64,000 nucleotides of DNA from contig NC_085139.1 of the NCBI RefSeq assembly GCF_024139115.2, positions 17,765,284 through 17,829,283 on the forward strand, written 5' to 3'. This document shows, one piece after another, positions 10,040 to 21,606 of this stretch. Numbering within the stretch: position 1 is the stretch's first letter; every line of letters starts with the position of its first letter. The notes below the pieces were generated by a model. That model saw only the letters and a list, made by a program, of their open reading frames with translations. It did no database searches and had not been told where the DNA came from. Made by a program: the position numbers and the translations under genes. This DNA is from Armigeres subalbatus. Taxonomy: Eukaryota > Arthropoda > Insecta > Diptera > Culicidae.

Positions 10040-10600
10040 GGCGTCAGTGGCAACCAAGTGAAATTTTCTCGCAAGACTCATATTTAAGATTTGAACCGTT
10101 TGTTTGAGAAACTGCATATGTAACATTTTTGGCCAAAATGAGATTTTTATATATTCTGAATCCTCGTCCAAAAATACGTATTCTGGCAAAAAATACGAAA
10201 AAAAAATTTTTGTTCAGGAATGTATGAAATTTTTTTCGTTTGTTTGAGAAACTACATATGTCCACGTACTTTGAAGAGCAATTGTGGAGTACTGCTTACA
10301 TTTTTTGCACTGAAAGTACCCCAGGGTGTTGAGTTTTGCCAAAATCTATTGATCTGTATCGAAGAAATCGGAAGATTCGGTACAAGTTTGTTCAAAAACA
10401 GTTTTTTGTTGTTTTCTCGAAATAGTGTAAAATTGACTTATGCAGTTTCTCAAACAAATGATTCATTTGATACCGTTAGTGACTGGAAAGGCGCACCATG
10501 GAAAATAAATTGATTCTTTTCAGAATCGAACTTTACACGAGGAAAGGTTGACCCAAAGGGACGGTTTTCTTAAAAGTGCCGAACATAATCCCTTATGGAA
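10040..10600. repeat. Inverted and direct 'gtttgtttgagaaactgcat' repeats
   Basis: The motif 'gtttgtttgagaaactgcat' occurs at about 10,098, again with changes at about 10,239, and inverted ('atgcagtttctcaaacaaa') at about 10,440. The inverted copies could form a stem of about 340 bp span. From 10,484 onward a copy of the 'ggaaaggcgca' dispersed repeat follows (also at 33,430, 36,890 and 38,000). No gene is seen. Confidence 0.55.
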
Positions 10601-11222
10601 CGTACACACGGTCAAGCAGTTTGACCAACATTGACTCCACCTCTCGTTTGTTCCAACATCCATCAAGTTTTACCAACAGCGGCACGAACAATCAATTTAT
10701 TCGACCAACAATATCACACACGAACGACCGGAGCGCTAACTTGAGCATCAACCATCAAAAAATATATGGGGGTTTGTGCAACTTCACTACAAATGCTCAA
10801 ACATGTTCGGCGAACCTTGACTCCACCCCCTGTAGTATCGGTCCCACCATTTCTATTACATTTGTTTTGTATAAATAATATTGCGATTCTTTTCTTAAAT
10901 CCGCAACCTGGCGCGCCAGTTACGCGCCGGCTCCCGTGCGCCGAGTTGTGCGCCATGCAAAAAGTAAATAAAGCAATGTCAAACAGATGTGATCTTTTGG
11001 CGCGGTTTTTCACATTCGCTTTTAAGGTATGCAACATATTATTGTCCCTCGATGGATAGTTAGTCTTTGGTGGAATAAACGGGATCTTTTTATTTTTGCC
11101 TTTCTCGTATACTAAGTATACGGTAAAGGCTATATGATCGCTCCAAAAACAAACTTTTTATAGAAGGCCCGGAGACCCATAGTGTTATATACCAATCGAC
11201 TCAGTTCGACGAATTGAGGTGA

Positions 11223-11225
<3 letters not shown>

Positions 11226-11302
<77 letters not shown>
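11226..11302. repeat. (TG)n microsatellite
   Basis: About 38 uninterrupted TG units are followed by 'cgcaaaac'. Apparent Cys-Val or His-Thr open frames across it are by-products. It opens the 167-bp tandem array. Confidence 0.97.
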
Positions 11303-11305
<3 letters not shown>

Positions 11306-12290
11306 AAAACTACTAAAAAAATGTCACTCATTTTTCGGGCACTTACCCTCAACCGATTTGCTTGCAACAAGTTGCATTCGACGCAGAATCCTGTCCCATT
11401 GTTTCCTATTTGAAATTGGCCAGATCGGACTATGGGATCAGAAGTTATGGCCAAAATACAAATTCATACGAAAAAATCGCGTAAAAAATGTCACTCATTT
11501 TTCGGGCACTTACCCTCAACCGATTTGCTCGCAACAAGTTGCATTCGACGCAGAATCCTGTCTCATTGTTTCCTATTTGAAATTGGCCAGATCGGACTAT
11601 GGGATCGAAAATTATGGCCAAAATACAAATTCATACGAAAAAATCGCGTAAAAAATGTCACTCATTTTTCGGGCACATATCCTCAACCGATTTGCTTGCA
11701 ACAAGTTGCATTCGACGCAGAATCCTGTTCCATTGTTTTCTATCTGAAATTGGCCAGATCGGACTATGGGATCAGAAGTTATGGCCAAAATACAAATTCA
11801 TACGAAAAAATCGCGTAAAGAATGTCACTCATTTTTCGGGCACTTACCCTCAACCGATTTGCTCGCAACAAGTTGCATTCGACGCAGAATCCTGTCCCAT
11901 TGTTTCCTATTTGAAATTGGCCAGATCGGACTATGGGATCAGAAGTTATGGCCAAAATACAAATTCATACGAAAAAATCGCGTAAAAATGTCCCTCTTTT
12001 TTCGGGCACATACCCTTACCCGTTTTGCCCACAACAAGTGGCTTCCGCCGAAGAATGTCTATTTTTTTCTTATTAAAATTGGGCCAGACCGGACTGGGGG
12101 CTTAGATGTTATGGTCAAATTACTATTTATTGTGAAAAAGAGTTCGAAAAGTCTAGCTCACTTTTTAGCACTTAGATTTCATCTATTGACGCTCGCAACA
12201 GATTGCATTCGACGCAGAATCTTGTCCCATTGTTTTCTATTGAAAATTGGCTAGATCGGACTATGGGATCGGAAATTATGGCTGAAACAC
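11303..12290. repeat. 167-bp tandem repeat array
   Basis: The unit landmark 'atgtcactcatttttcggg' falls at 11,321, 11,488, 11,655 and 11,822, a strict 167-bp spacing, with a diverged fifth start at 11,988 and a distant sixth at about 12,150. The four main units differ at only a few positions. Further diverged relatives occur at 12,630-12,980 and 13,000-13,110. The period is not a multiple of three, so the overlapping open frames (for example 11,599-11,985) are not proteins. Confidence 0.93.
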
Positions 12291-12402
12291 CATTTTTGCC
12301 TTTTTCTACGAAAAGGCTGTATGTTCGCTCCAAAACCAAACTTTCACAGAAGGCCTGGAGACTCATAGTGTTATATATTGTCGGCGTAGCACCAACTTAG
12401 AA

Positions 12403-12424
12403 TTCGGAAGTCCGGACTTCCGAA
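12403..12424. repeat. 22-bp perfect palindrome
   Basis: The sequence centred on 'cggaagtccggacttccg' is its own reverse complement over 22 bp. Related halves ('cttccgaagt') recur at 12,433 and 12,485 in the same repeat. Confidence 0.85.
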
Positions 12425-12685
12425 CCGAACTTTCTTCCGAAGTTTTATCTGTCAAACTAATTGATGGTACAATCCAGCGCACTACTTCCGAAGTTGGGAA
12501 AGTTGCCTGTATCTGGAGAAAAATCCAACTTCGGTATAAAAAGCGGTATAAATTTATTCCGGATACACAATACGTATAAGCTCGATGAACTGCGATGATG
12601 TCTCTGTGTGTGTGTGCGCGCACCAAAAGTGCGAAAAGTTTAGCTCACTTTTTTGGAACTTATCCTCAACCGATTTAATTCCAAC

Positions 12686-12881
12686 TATAGATAGTAGAAT
12701 ATATAGATGAGCGAAAGCATGGCTGAGTCGATTTTTCTGCCCGTGCACACGCACATATGACGTCACAGCCCTTAACGTTTCCATTGAAATCGTGACGTCA
12801 TGCTCGTTTGGAGACACGTTTGACAGTTCGTTTGGAGACAGAGGATTTATCTTCATTCATCTATATATTCCAATATCTATA
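12686..12881. mobile_element. 196-bp MITE with a near-perfect 8-bp target duplication
   Basis: The left end 'tatagatagtagaatatat' and the inverted right end 'tatagatattggaatatat' pair over about 28 bp. 'attccaac' (12,678-12,685) and 'attccacc' (12,882-12,889) flank it. Removing it restores the 167-bp-like repeat sequence on either side. It contains two GACGTCA boxes (about 12,759 and 12,793) and a direct repeat 'cgtttggagaca'. Non-coding. Confidence 0.78.
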
Positions 12882-13439
12882 ATTCCACCAAGTTTCATTC
12901 GACGTGGAATCCTGTCGTATTGTTTTCTATTGAAAATTTGGACCATGGGCACAGAAATTATGGCCAAAATATACTATGTGTTATAAAAAGCGAGTAAAAA
13001 GTCTAGCTGACTTTTAATGGACTTACCCACAACCGCCATACTCCCAACAACTTGCATTAGATGCGGAATCCTGATCTATTTGACCGGTTGGCCAGCTTGG
13101 ACTATTGCCTTTGACAGTGTGGCCAGAATACTTTTTGCCTTTCTTGTGCAACAAAGTTGTACCGAAAGGCTATAACTTCTTTCCGAAAACGAACTATCGG
13201 ATGCTTCCACACTGATACACTTCCCTTCCTCTTCATACGGGAGTTTGGTAGAAAGACGGTCATGAGATTTATATCATAACAAATATTGCCCTCCGCTCGC
13301 GTGATGGGAATGACATTTTCGTTTTCTTTTTGTGTAGTCGGAGCTTCAGTTCAACTAACATCCAAAAGTGATATCCTTAAAATATATGACTGGGTGAAAT
13401 AAAACAGGGTTATGTACGTCAAAAAGATTGGAAAAGGAA

Positions 13440-13670
13440 ACAAAAATGTCGAAATTCTTATTAGCATATTGTAGATCAAGCTGAAAACCGAACCGAGGTC
13501 CCGCGAAATCGCATTTCCGGATGTTGCAACTGCATCGCGAGTAGTGCGCAACTGTGCCATAGTCGGGCACCACTCGCGATGCAGTCGCGACATCCGGGAA
13601 TGGGACAAAATATGATTTTCGGTTTTCAACTGGATCTACAATATCTTTGCCATAAATAATCTGATTTTCA
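13440..13670. repeat. Foldback hairpin, about 100-bp arms
   Basis: The strongest pairing is 'actgcatcgcgagtagtgc' (about 13,529) against its near-complement at about 13,572. Pairing continues outward through 'gaaaaccgaa' and 'atattgtagatc', so the arms reach about 13,450 and 13,650. The 92- and 137-codon frames overlapping it are by-products. Confidence 0.75.
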
Positions 13671-14096
13671 TAGAACGGACAAAGAAATTTGTCTGTTTTA
13701 CTCCTAGCTACTAGCTCATCTATTTTCAAGCACATACATTTTACGAAGGTCGAGAAAGGCACCATCACCGCTAGGTGGATTAATCTGGGTTTTTTACATT
13801 TGTTGCTACTGCATTTGGATCAGTATACAGTATACAGTACTGTAGTAATAATTCCCATTAGGTAATCGTGTGTAATATGTGATGAAATATTTTGCATTTC
13901 CGTAATCAAGGTACCACAATATGGCAAATACCTTAGCGGCGCACAATCGAGAGAAAAAGAGATGAAATAGCAAAAAGCTATAAAATCTCGAGAAGCATAA
14001 TAATATACCTGAGTAGAGATACACTTTGACATCCTTACATGGGTGCCGAGATACATATGTCCCTAATGAATAAAGAACATTGTCTTTTGATCTACC

Positions 14097-14276
14097 TGAT
14101 GTATACCCACCTTTATAGTATATACTGTGGTATTCAATGTATCTACGAAACTGAGGAATATACATTTGGGTCGATCTGAACGAGCGAATCAGTTTTAGAT
14201 CAGACTGCCTAGAGTAAAGAAGTGTCTTCATCTCTAATATACCGAACCTCCTAAACTTCCAAACTGATACTTAATA
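14097..14276 (+). repeat. 5' LTR of LTR-B
   Basis: 180 bp, same as 19,439-19,618. It is followed by one G and then the primer-binding-like 'tggcgacgagac'. Confidence 0.92.
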
Positions 14277-14295
14277 GTGGCGACGAGACAAAGGC

Positions 14296-15003
14296 ATTTT
14301 ACCATTGTTCGCGTGTGAAGTTCAGTTTCGTCATTGTACTAAGTACAAGTGGTCATCAAATTGTCTTTAATTGAATTAACAGCCATACTACGAGTGCAGT
14401 ATCCATAGGCCGAGAAACAATAGAAGCGGCTGCTGAAACACGTGCTACGTGGCTATCGTTCGTTTCGCGCCAACGGATTGATTGGATCAAGGCTAATACT
14501 GCAGAGTGCGGATAAAAAAAAAGTTGAGCAGTGTAAGCTTAAAAGTTAATACTAACTAAACGTTTAAACGTTAATACTAACTAGTACTAATGCGATATTA
14601 ACAGACATTCATTTATACAACCTTACATGACACCATTTTGGAAAAAGTGTGATATATAGGTATATTCAATAGAGAGCGGGTGTAAAGAGCAAAGTGATCA
14701 AGCTAAACCAAAAGTTGATTTAGCTGTTGAAAGAAAATTGCTAGTTTCTATTATTAACGGTTTCTTCTCTAATTCATCTAGGTACTGAAATCAAATTCAG
14801 GAGTATTGTTGGTAGTCCGTAAATCATCACGTTTAACTTCCAATCCAATCCAAGTGCTCACACCATTGAACCATCTCTGCCAGAAGGTAGATTGTCCTGC
14901 TGTTTGCGGCGAAGGTCGACAGCTTCTTCAACTCCAGTAAGCTCATTCCACTTTTTTCCCTTTATTGGCCCTACCGTTGTAGAGAAATCAGATTGAAATC
15001 AAT
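14296..15003 (+). other. Untranslated leader of LTR-B
   Basis: This lies between the primer-binding site and the gag start. No open frame or nested insertion is recognised. Repeated 'gttaatactaact' near 14,548 and 14,570 is the only small-scale structure noticed. Confidence 0.6.
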
Positions 15004-15843
15004 ATGGCACAATCCAATGTTTCTTTAACAATAGAGCCATTTCGTGAAGGTAATTCCTTCGCTGATTGGATTGAACGCCTAGGATATTTTTTGTGGTAAA
15101 CAATGTGGCAGAAGATATGAAAAAGCACATCTTATTACAATGAGTGGCCCAACCGTATTCTCGAACTAAAACTTTTGTTTCCCAATGGTGAATTAAACAA
15201 TGCGTCTTTTGAAGAATTAGTGAATAGATTGAAGTCGAGATTTGATAAAACGGAAACAGATTTAATTCAACGATATAAATTTAATAACCGTTTTCAGCAG
15301 CCTGATGAATCGATTGAAGATTTTATTCTATCTATCAAATTGCAGGCTGAATTTTGCAATTTTGCCGACTTCAAAAATTCAGCCATTAGAGACAGAATAG
15401 TAGCGGGGTAAGGGACAAACTACTCCAACAACGTTTATTCAATGAAGAAAATTTAACTTTAGCGTCAGCTGAAAAAATTTGTACAACGTGGGAAATGGCT
15501 GGGACAACTAATGCACGAAGGCTACAAGATGGTGTAAATTTCGCTCAAATTGCTCCGATAAGATCTCCTAACGGCTCCGCTCTAGAAAAGCTGGCGGCAG
15601 TTTATCGCTATAATAATTCTGGACAATCTGGTTCAAATAGAGGACCCGTGAAAAGTAGGTTGGGTTTTAATAGATCTTTCGTGGAGCACAAACAGGAAGA
15701 GGTTTTTGGGCAGAAATGAACAAAGGCATTTCAGGAGTAACAATAGTGTGAAACCTATGGAGTGGAAGAGGAACATTAGTCGGCCTCATGCAGATCTAGT
15801 GTGTGATTTCTGCGGTGTGAGAGGTCACATTAAACGAAAATGT
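15004..15843 (+). pseudogene. LTR-B gag (capsid to zinc knuckle), frame-broken
   Basis: The ATG at 15,004 opens MAQSNVSLTIEPFREG. The gag capsid region runs to about 15,700 and includes FEELVNRLKSRFDKTE and FQQPDESIEDFILSIK. A CX2CX4HX4C zinc knuckle, CDFCGVRGHIKRKC, lies at 15,802-15,843. Gag would coat and package the element RNA. The frame breaks near 15,095 (a short T run), near 15,135 and near 15,410. Where checked, the first break needs only one extra T. The family is Ty3/gypsy. Confidence 0.88.
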
Positions 15844-16019
15844 TTTAGGCTGAAGAATATGAAGCGTGATGCAGTTAATTTTACGGGGACAGTTGACGAA
15901 GACGATTACCAACAATCTAATCAGGATCTTTGCGAACGGATGCAGTGTATGAGGACGGATGACGACGATAATGACAATTCAGGTGAATTACAGTGTATGA
16001 TGATGTCTTGTGTTAACAA

Positions 16020-18720
16020 ACTTACTGACGCCTGTTTTGTACAGGTTGAAATTGACGGGAAATTATTTAAAATGGAGATTGATAGTGGGTCATCCGTTAC
16101 TGTAATGAGTGAAGATCAATATTATGCAAATTTCAGAATACCTTTGAAGACTAGTGATAAAAATTAATTGTTGTGAATGATTCAAATCTAAGTGTTGAAG
16201 GAGAAGTAGAGGTCATTGTCAAACTAAGGGATAAATTGGCCAAATTACAGTTATTGGTGTTGAAAGGCAACTATGCTTTTGTGCCATTGTTGGGAAGAAC
16301 TTGGTTAAATATTTTCTTTCCAAATTGGAAACAATATTTTAATGGTTCAAGTAATATCAATTGCATGATTGATCTTCAAGGCGGTGACTTAGTGGCACAA
16401 GTTAAGAGGAAATTTACAAAAGTTTTTGAGAAAGATTTTTCGGCACCTATTAAGAATTTTGAGGCGGATTTGGTCATGAAGGAGGGTTCTCCTATTTTCA
16501 AAAAAGCATACGATGTCCCATATAGATTGAGGAAAAAGTTTTAGAATATTTGACTAAATTGGAAGAGCAGAAAGTTATCACCCCTATTAAAACTAGTGAA
16601 TGGGCTTCACCAGTGGTAATAGTTATAAAAAAATGCAGATATTCGTCTTGTAATTGATTGTAAGGCATCGATAAATAAAATGATTGTCCCAAATACGTAT
16701 CCTCTACCAGTACCCCAAGACATTTTGCTAAATTGGCGGGATGCCGGGTTTTTTGTGCATTGGATTTAGAGGGGCGTACACACAGTTGGCATTGACTGAT
16801 AGATCGAAGAAATTTATGGTGATTAATACCATTAAGGGTCTATATATATATAATCGTTTACCACAAGGCGCATCCGCGAGTGCATCCATTTTCAACAGGT
16901 AATGGATCAAGTGTTAGATGGAATTGAGCTTGTTTCGTGTTATTTAGACGATGTTCTCATCGCAGGTGTGGACCTGGAAGATTGTAAAAAAATTACATAT
17001 GGTTCTGCAAAGGCTAGAAAAATTCAACATTAAGGTGAATCTGGAGAAATGTAGTTTTTTCGTTTCAGGAGTTACCTTATTTGGGACACATACTGAGCGA
17101 GAGAGGGCTAATGCCGAGTCCGGATAAAATATTGACTGTGAAGAGTGCAAAAGTGCCTACTAACGTAACTGAACTAAAATCATTCCTTGGTTTAATAAAT
17201 TTCTATAATAAGTTCATTCCTCATTTATCCACAAAATTGCATCCTTTATATAATCTTTTAAAAAATAACGTTAAATTTAATTGGGATGAAACATGTGATA
17301 AAGCTTTTAAAGTTAGTAAGAAATCATTGTTGGAAGCCAAACTTTTAGAGTATTATGATCCAAAAAAACCCATAGCTGTTGTTACAGATGCTTCTGGATA
17401 TGGACTGGGGGGAGTGATAGCTCATACTATAGCCGGTGTAGAGAAACCAATTTCGTTTACTTCGTTTTCGTTGAATGACGCACAAAAAAAATACCCTATC
17501 CTTCATTTGGAAGCATTGGCACTCGTTTGCACTATCAAGAAATTTCATAAATACTTATACGGTAAAAAGTTTGATGTTTTACGGATCATAAGCCACTAGT
17601 TGGTATTTTTGGAAAAATGGGCAAGCACTCTATTTATGTCACAAGGCTTCAACGTTACATATTGGAATTATCAATATATGATTTTGAAATTCAATATCGA
17701 CCTTCGGATAAAATGGGTAACGCGGATTTCTGTTCGCGTTTTCCTTTAGAACAAAGTATTCCTGAAAGTTTAGATGTAGAACAGATTGGTAGTATCAATT
17801 TTTCGAAGGATTTTCCGATAGATTTGAATGTGGTGGCCAAGGCAACGGAAGCGGATGAGTTTTTACAAAATATTATTTCATACACATTACAAGGTTGGCC
17901 AGAGAAAGTTGATCAGAAATTAGCAGATGTATATGCAAATCAACATGATTTAGAATTTATTGATGGCTGTTTATTATATAGGAACCGAGTTGTCATTCCA
18001 TATACATTGCAAAAAGCTGTGCTTAAACTTTTGCACGCAAATCATTCGGGCATCGTAAAATGAAAAAGACTGGCTCGTTTTTCCGTATTTTGGTTTGGAA
18101 TTAACTTGGATGTAGAAAACTTTGTAGCTAAATGTGACATATGCAATAGCATGAGAATAGTGCCGAAGCAGAAAATTGAATCTAAATGGATACCCACCAC
18201 AAGGCCTTTCAGTAGGATTCATATTGACTTCTTTTATTTTCAAAGACATACATTTTTACTAATTGTTGATAGTTATTCAAAATGGATTGATGTGGAATGG
18301 ATGCGTAACGGTACAGATTATGAGAAAGTATTGAGGAAGCTAATTGGTTTTTGCACGATTTGGATTGCCCGACGTGTTGGTATCTGACGGAGGCCCACCA
18401 TTCAATTCCTATTCATTTGTAGACTTTTGGAAAGACAAAGGCATTAAAGTGTTTAAAAGCCCTCCTTATAATCCGTCAAGCAACGGACAGGCGGAAAGGT
18501 CCGTAAAAACAGTTAAGGAAGTTTTGAAGAAATTCTTATTAGAACTGGAAATTTCAGAATTAAATTTAGAGGACCAAATCAATCTTTTCTTATCAATTAT
18601 AGGAACTACAACTTGACAGATGATGGAAAATTTCCATCAGCAAAGATATTCTCGTACAAACCAAAGACCTTAATTGATCTATTACACCCTAAAAGTAATT
18701 ATAAAATCAGCTCTCTTTAT
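16020..18720 (+). pseudogene. LTR-B pol (PR-RT-RNaseH-IN), frame-broken
   Basis: An aspartic protease DSG lies at 16,081-16,089. Reverse transcriptase begins around 16,450, with YLDD at 16,941-16,952. RNase H TDASGYG starts at 17,384. The integrase has a zinc region with HANHSG near 18,035 and CDIC at 18,133-18,144, then a DDE core with Asp at 18,226, Asp at 18,386 (VSDGGPPF) and Glu at 18,494 (SNGQAERS). All catalytic residues are present, but the frame shifts at about 16,540, 16,630 (seven A), 16,735, 16,990 (seven A), 17,585, 18,061 and 18,345. Several shifts sit in homopolymers. The domain order PR-RT-RH-IN is that of Ty3/gypsy. Confidence 0.92.
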
Positions 18721-18839
18721 TACCCGACAATGACGAATCAAATTTAAGGGACGATACTTTGGCAAATTCAAAGTTGATCCTTTTGACAAACTGATGGCCG
18801 GAGATGAGTTATGGTATAAAACCATAACCCGCACCATCA

Positions 18840-19254
18840 AGTTAGATGGCTAAAAGGCAGTTTTATAAGAAAATTTTCTCTGAACACCTTCCAGGTACAG
18901 CTTGGAAGCGCGGTCACTATGGCTCACAGGAGCCAACTGAGGATTGCGAAAGACTCTGAGACGAACGACAGACCCAACGTAACAATTTCTACACGACGAC
19001 AAATGCAAACGATAACGAGGCAAAGGCCGGGAATCGAAAACGGATCGAATGGGTCGGGGGAACGCGATGGCCAGGAGTTTGAAGAAATGGTGGTGGACTC
19101 GGGAGCTTCGCCGTTGCCAGTCAGACGGAACAGAAAGCGAAAGCAAGTTGCAAGCGACCGGAGCGATTTGAATTTGAGACGTTCCAAACGTCTACGCAAA
19201 TCGACTAGACAGGAAGAATTTTGGTACCCAAGGCCATTGGACAAGGACAAGTAA
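18840..19254 (+). pseudogene. LTR-B pol C-terminal tail
   Basis: Open from about 18,850 to the stop at 19,252. The sequence is basic and Ser/Thr-rich, with VRRNRKRKQ and LRRSKRLRKSTRQ near the end. Such Arg/Lys tails end the pol polyprotein of related gypsy elements and may help nuclear entry; that role is inference. It joins the integrase through one or two frame breaks near 18,730-18,850. Confidence 0.65.
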
Positions 19255-19438
19255 TGTTTAAATAAGTGAACTATTATGGTGATTAATGTCACCTTCGAAT
19301 TATAAGATGTTTGATGTTTTCTATTATTTTGAGTTTCATGCTTTCGAGCATAATATTAAGTATAGATCCTAAGTAAGAAAAATGAAATGAATGAAGTTTA
19401 ACTTGAATGAAGTTCTCTGCTTTCCAAAGGGGAAGATC

Positions 19439-19618
19439 TGATGTATACCCACCTTTATAGTATATACTGTGGTATTCAATGTATCTACGAAACTGAGGAA
19501 TATACATTTGGGTCGATCTGAACGAGCGAATCAGTTTTAGATCAGACTGCCTAGAGTAAAGAAGTGTCTTCATCTCTAATATACCGAACCTCCTAAACTT
19601 CCAAACTGATACTTAATA
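19439..19618 (+). repeat. 3' LTR of LTR-B
   Basis: It matches 14,097-14,276 base for base by eye, is preceded by the polypurine tract 'aaaggggaaga' and followed by target duplication CTACC. Confidence 0.92.
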
Positions 19619-21606
19619 CTACCAACGCGACTAGACGTGTTTAGTTGGATATCCGAAACGACGCGATTCTACAGTGGCGACAGAGGAAAAAACGGATTCG
19701 GCTTACGGAATATCAATTCGGCGGAAGTGATTTGGAATCAATTTGTAGATTTGTGAAGGTGGAAGCGATTTTGATTGTAGATTTGGAGTAAGTAGAAATA
19801 AAATGTTTTCGATAGTGCATTGAATTGGGGAAATTGTGCGTGTGAGCAAGTTGTATTATTATCGAGGTTATAATTATAGATCTAATTGAATTGGATCAGT
19901 AGATGCTTCAATAAGCAAGTGAAATAACAAAAATCTTGGGGGAATTGCAAATGTGATCTGAGTTGGAAACAAAATGGCGTTCCTAATTTTGAAGAGTCGC
20001 TGAACTGGAACGGCAAACAGAAAATTGGTGGCAAGTTAATTATGGGGTAGGGCAATAAAATGAATACGGTAAGAAAAAGTGCCAATGCGGAATCTGAAAA
20101 AATAATAAAATAAAATAAAAAATTTGTGGTGCGGAAACTCGACATAATACAAAATGGTCGCCAATGTACTGTGGGACGAGAATATGAATAGTAGTGGTAG
20201 TGGTCAGCAGTAATAGTTGATACATCAAGATGCGAAGAGTCCCAATATTGGTGAGATGAATACTGTATGCAACAGTTTGTTTTAAGAAATTTAAACAGTA
20301 GTGGAACTGACACGGTATATACATAGTAGTGCAAAGGAGTATGGAATGATCTTTGTGTCTGTGTGGGTTTGTAAAAGGTGAAATTGTGTAATTGATGACT
20401 ACCACAGAAACAACACACATACGTTCACCACATTTCCAAGATGCTTTTGTGGGGAAGTGAGCTCCAAACGATGGAAAAACGAATTGGACGAATTCTTCTT
20501 TTTTTGATAGCAATGGATCGTAAGTAAGCGAATGGCTTGGAATCATCATACGGTGAGTCAAAACTTTATAATCACTTGGACTTTTATTTATTTGAAATCA
20601 CAAACTTATGTTTCACGAGTCAAGAGCTGAGAGCTGGATTCTCCGATTAACAATAAAGATGAAAAGAGGAGAAAAGAAAGTAAGTGGTGAAATGGGCGAG
20701 CTCCGGATTCACCCACGCTAAGAGTTTGTTATATAAAGTTTCAATTCTCGCAAATTATAATGCTTTACTACTACGGTTTTATGTTATTGTTGTTGAATGT
20801 TTAGAAAACTATAACAAATGCTTAAGGATCGAAGGGTATGAAAACGAAATATAAAATGAGTGGAAAGGAAATTTAAATTCTGAGTCATGGGCCGAGAGCC
20901 GGATTCTCTTAGTAAATGACAATGGCATATTATTGAGAAATAACAAATATATTATATTAACAATATGGTTCACTTCGAGTTTTTCCATACAACGAAATGG
21001 CGAACAATTTGCCGGTGATAACAACATCATCTAGCGAGCAAAGAGGAATCTAAACATGTTTTTTTCTAGCTTGTGCTGGAAAACTCTCCTGCCATCTTCC
21101 GGTGAGTAGTCATACAGTTGTTCGATGGCATTTTACAGTGTGGGGATGTCCATACATTTTTCAATAAATCGATTACCGGAATATCGACTTTGTTAAATGC
21201 AAAACACTACTGTAAATATTTCGATGAAGCAGTGCAAAGCAGACAAACTACACCTTTGCTTCAATCGTTCAAACTGTGAAAGCCGTTCCGCAAACATTAA
21301 AATGATTGTTCCACTGTAAACATTTCTATCATTTTCTTCAGCAAGAAATTTGATTAATTCTTTCTGAATATTATCGATATTAATCCAATGCATCATTCTT
21401 CTTCCTCTTCGGTGTCCTAAATTCCTACTGGAACTTAACACCTGCGTTGCAACTTATTATGAATTGAAAACTTTTTGCTGCCCACCATTGATTGAATGAA
21501 TGTGTAGCTTGAGTGGAAAGCCATGAAGATGACACTCATCACATTGCGTTTTGTTATGTTGCGCTTATCATAATGGGTATGATTATTTTGTTACATTTAG
21601 ACATGG

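Larger units (their letters stand above)
10881..14006. mobile_element. 3.1-kb repeat block inserted in the 5' LTR of LTR-A
   Basis: The block separates LTR-A pieces one and two. 'aataata' lies on both sides and may be a target duplication, but the exact ends are unclear. It contains three copies of a 'gcctttctcgt'-type head (11,090; 12,290; 13,130), a TG tract, a 167-bp tandem array with diverged outliers, a nested MITE (12,686-12,881) and a hairpin (13,440-13,670). No protein is encoded. It may be one insertion or several. Confidence 0.6.
14097..19618 (+). mobile_element. LTR-B: Ty3/gypsy retrotransposon nested in LTR-A
   Basis: The LTRs are 14,097-14,276 and 19,439-19,618. Both are 180 bp and I read them as identical. 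They begin TGATG and end TTAATA. The 5-bp target duplication CTACC is at 14,092-14,096 and 19,619-19,623, and LTR-A's 3' LTR shows the empty site. A primer-binding-like 'tggcgacgagac' follows the 5' LTR at 14,278, and a polypurine tract 'aaaggggaaga' precedes the 3' LTR. Gag, protease, RT, RNase H and integrase occur in order between 15,004 and 18,720. The element is young but its frames are broken. Confidence 0.93.
10831..19673 (+). repeat. 5' LTR of LTR-A in three pieces
   Basis: The pieces are 10,831-10,880, 14,007-14,096 and 19,624-19,673. Joined in order they correspond to the 187-bp 3' LTR. The first gap is filled by a 3.1-kb repeat block, the second by LTR-B with its 5-bp target duplication CTACC. 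Piece two contains 'gaataaag', a possible polyadenylation signal. The first piece differs a little from the 3' LTR; the other two do not. Confidence 0.88.

Noticed and set aside
11321..12000. CRISPR-like regular array
   Set aside because: The 167-bp units are contiguous without distinct spacers, and the genome is eukaryotic.
11185..12254. Overlapping frames with internal repeats, as for a repeat protein
   Set aside because: The 167-bp DNA unit changes frame at each repeat and the start contains a TG tract; this is satellite DNA.
13806..14231. 141-codon minus-strand frame
   Set aside because: It crosses an LTR-A piece and the LTR-B 5' LTR in antisense, and part recurs at 19,289-19,573 in the other LTR.
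19882..20561. Two minus-strand frames of about 175 codons with hydrophobic residues (possible env)
   Set aside because: They run antisense to LTR-A, overlap each other and have no signal, cleavage site or conserved cysteines.
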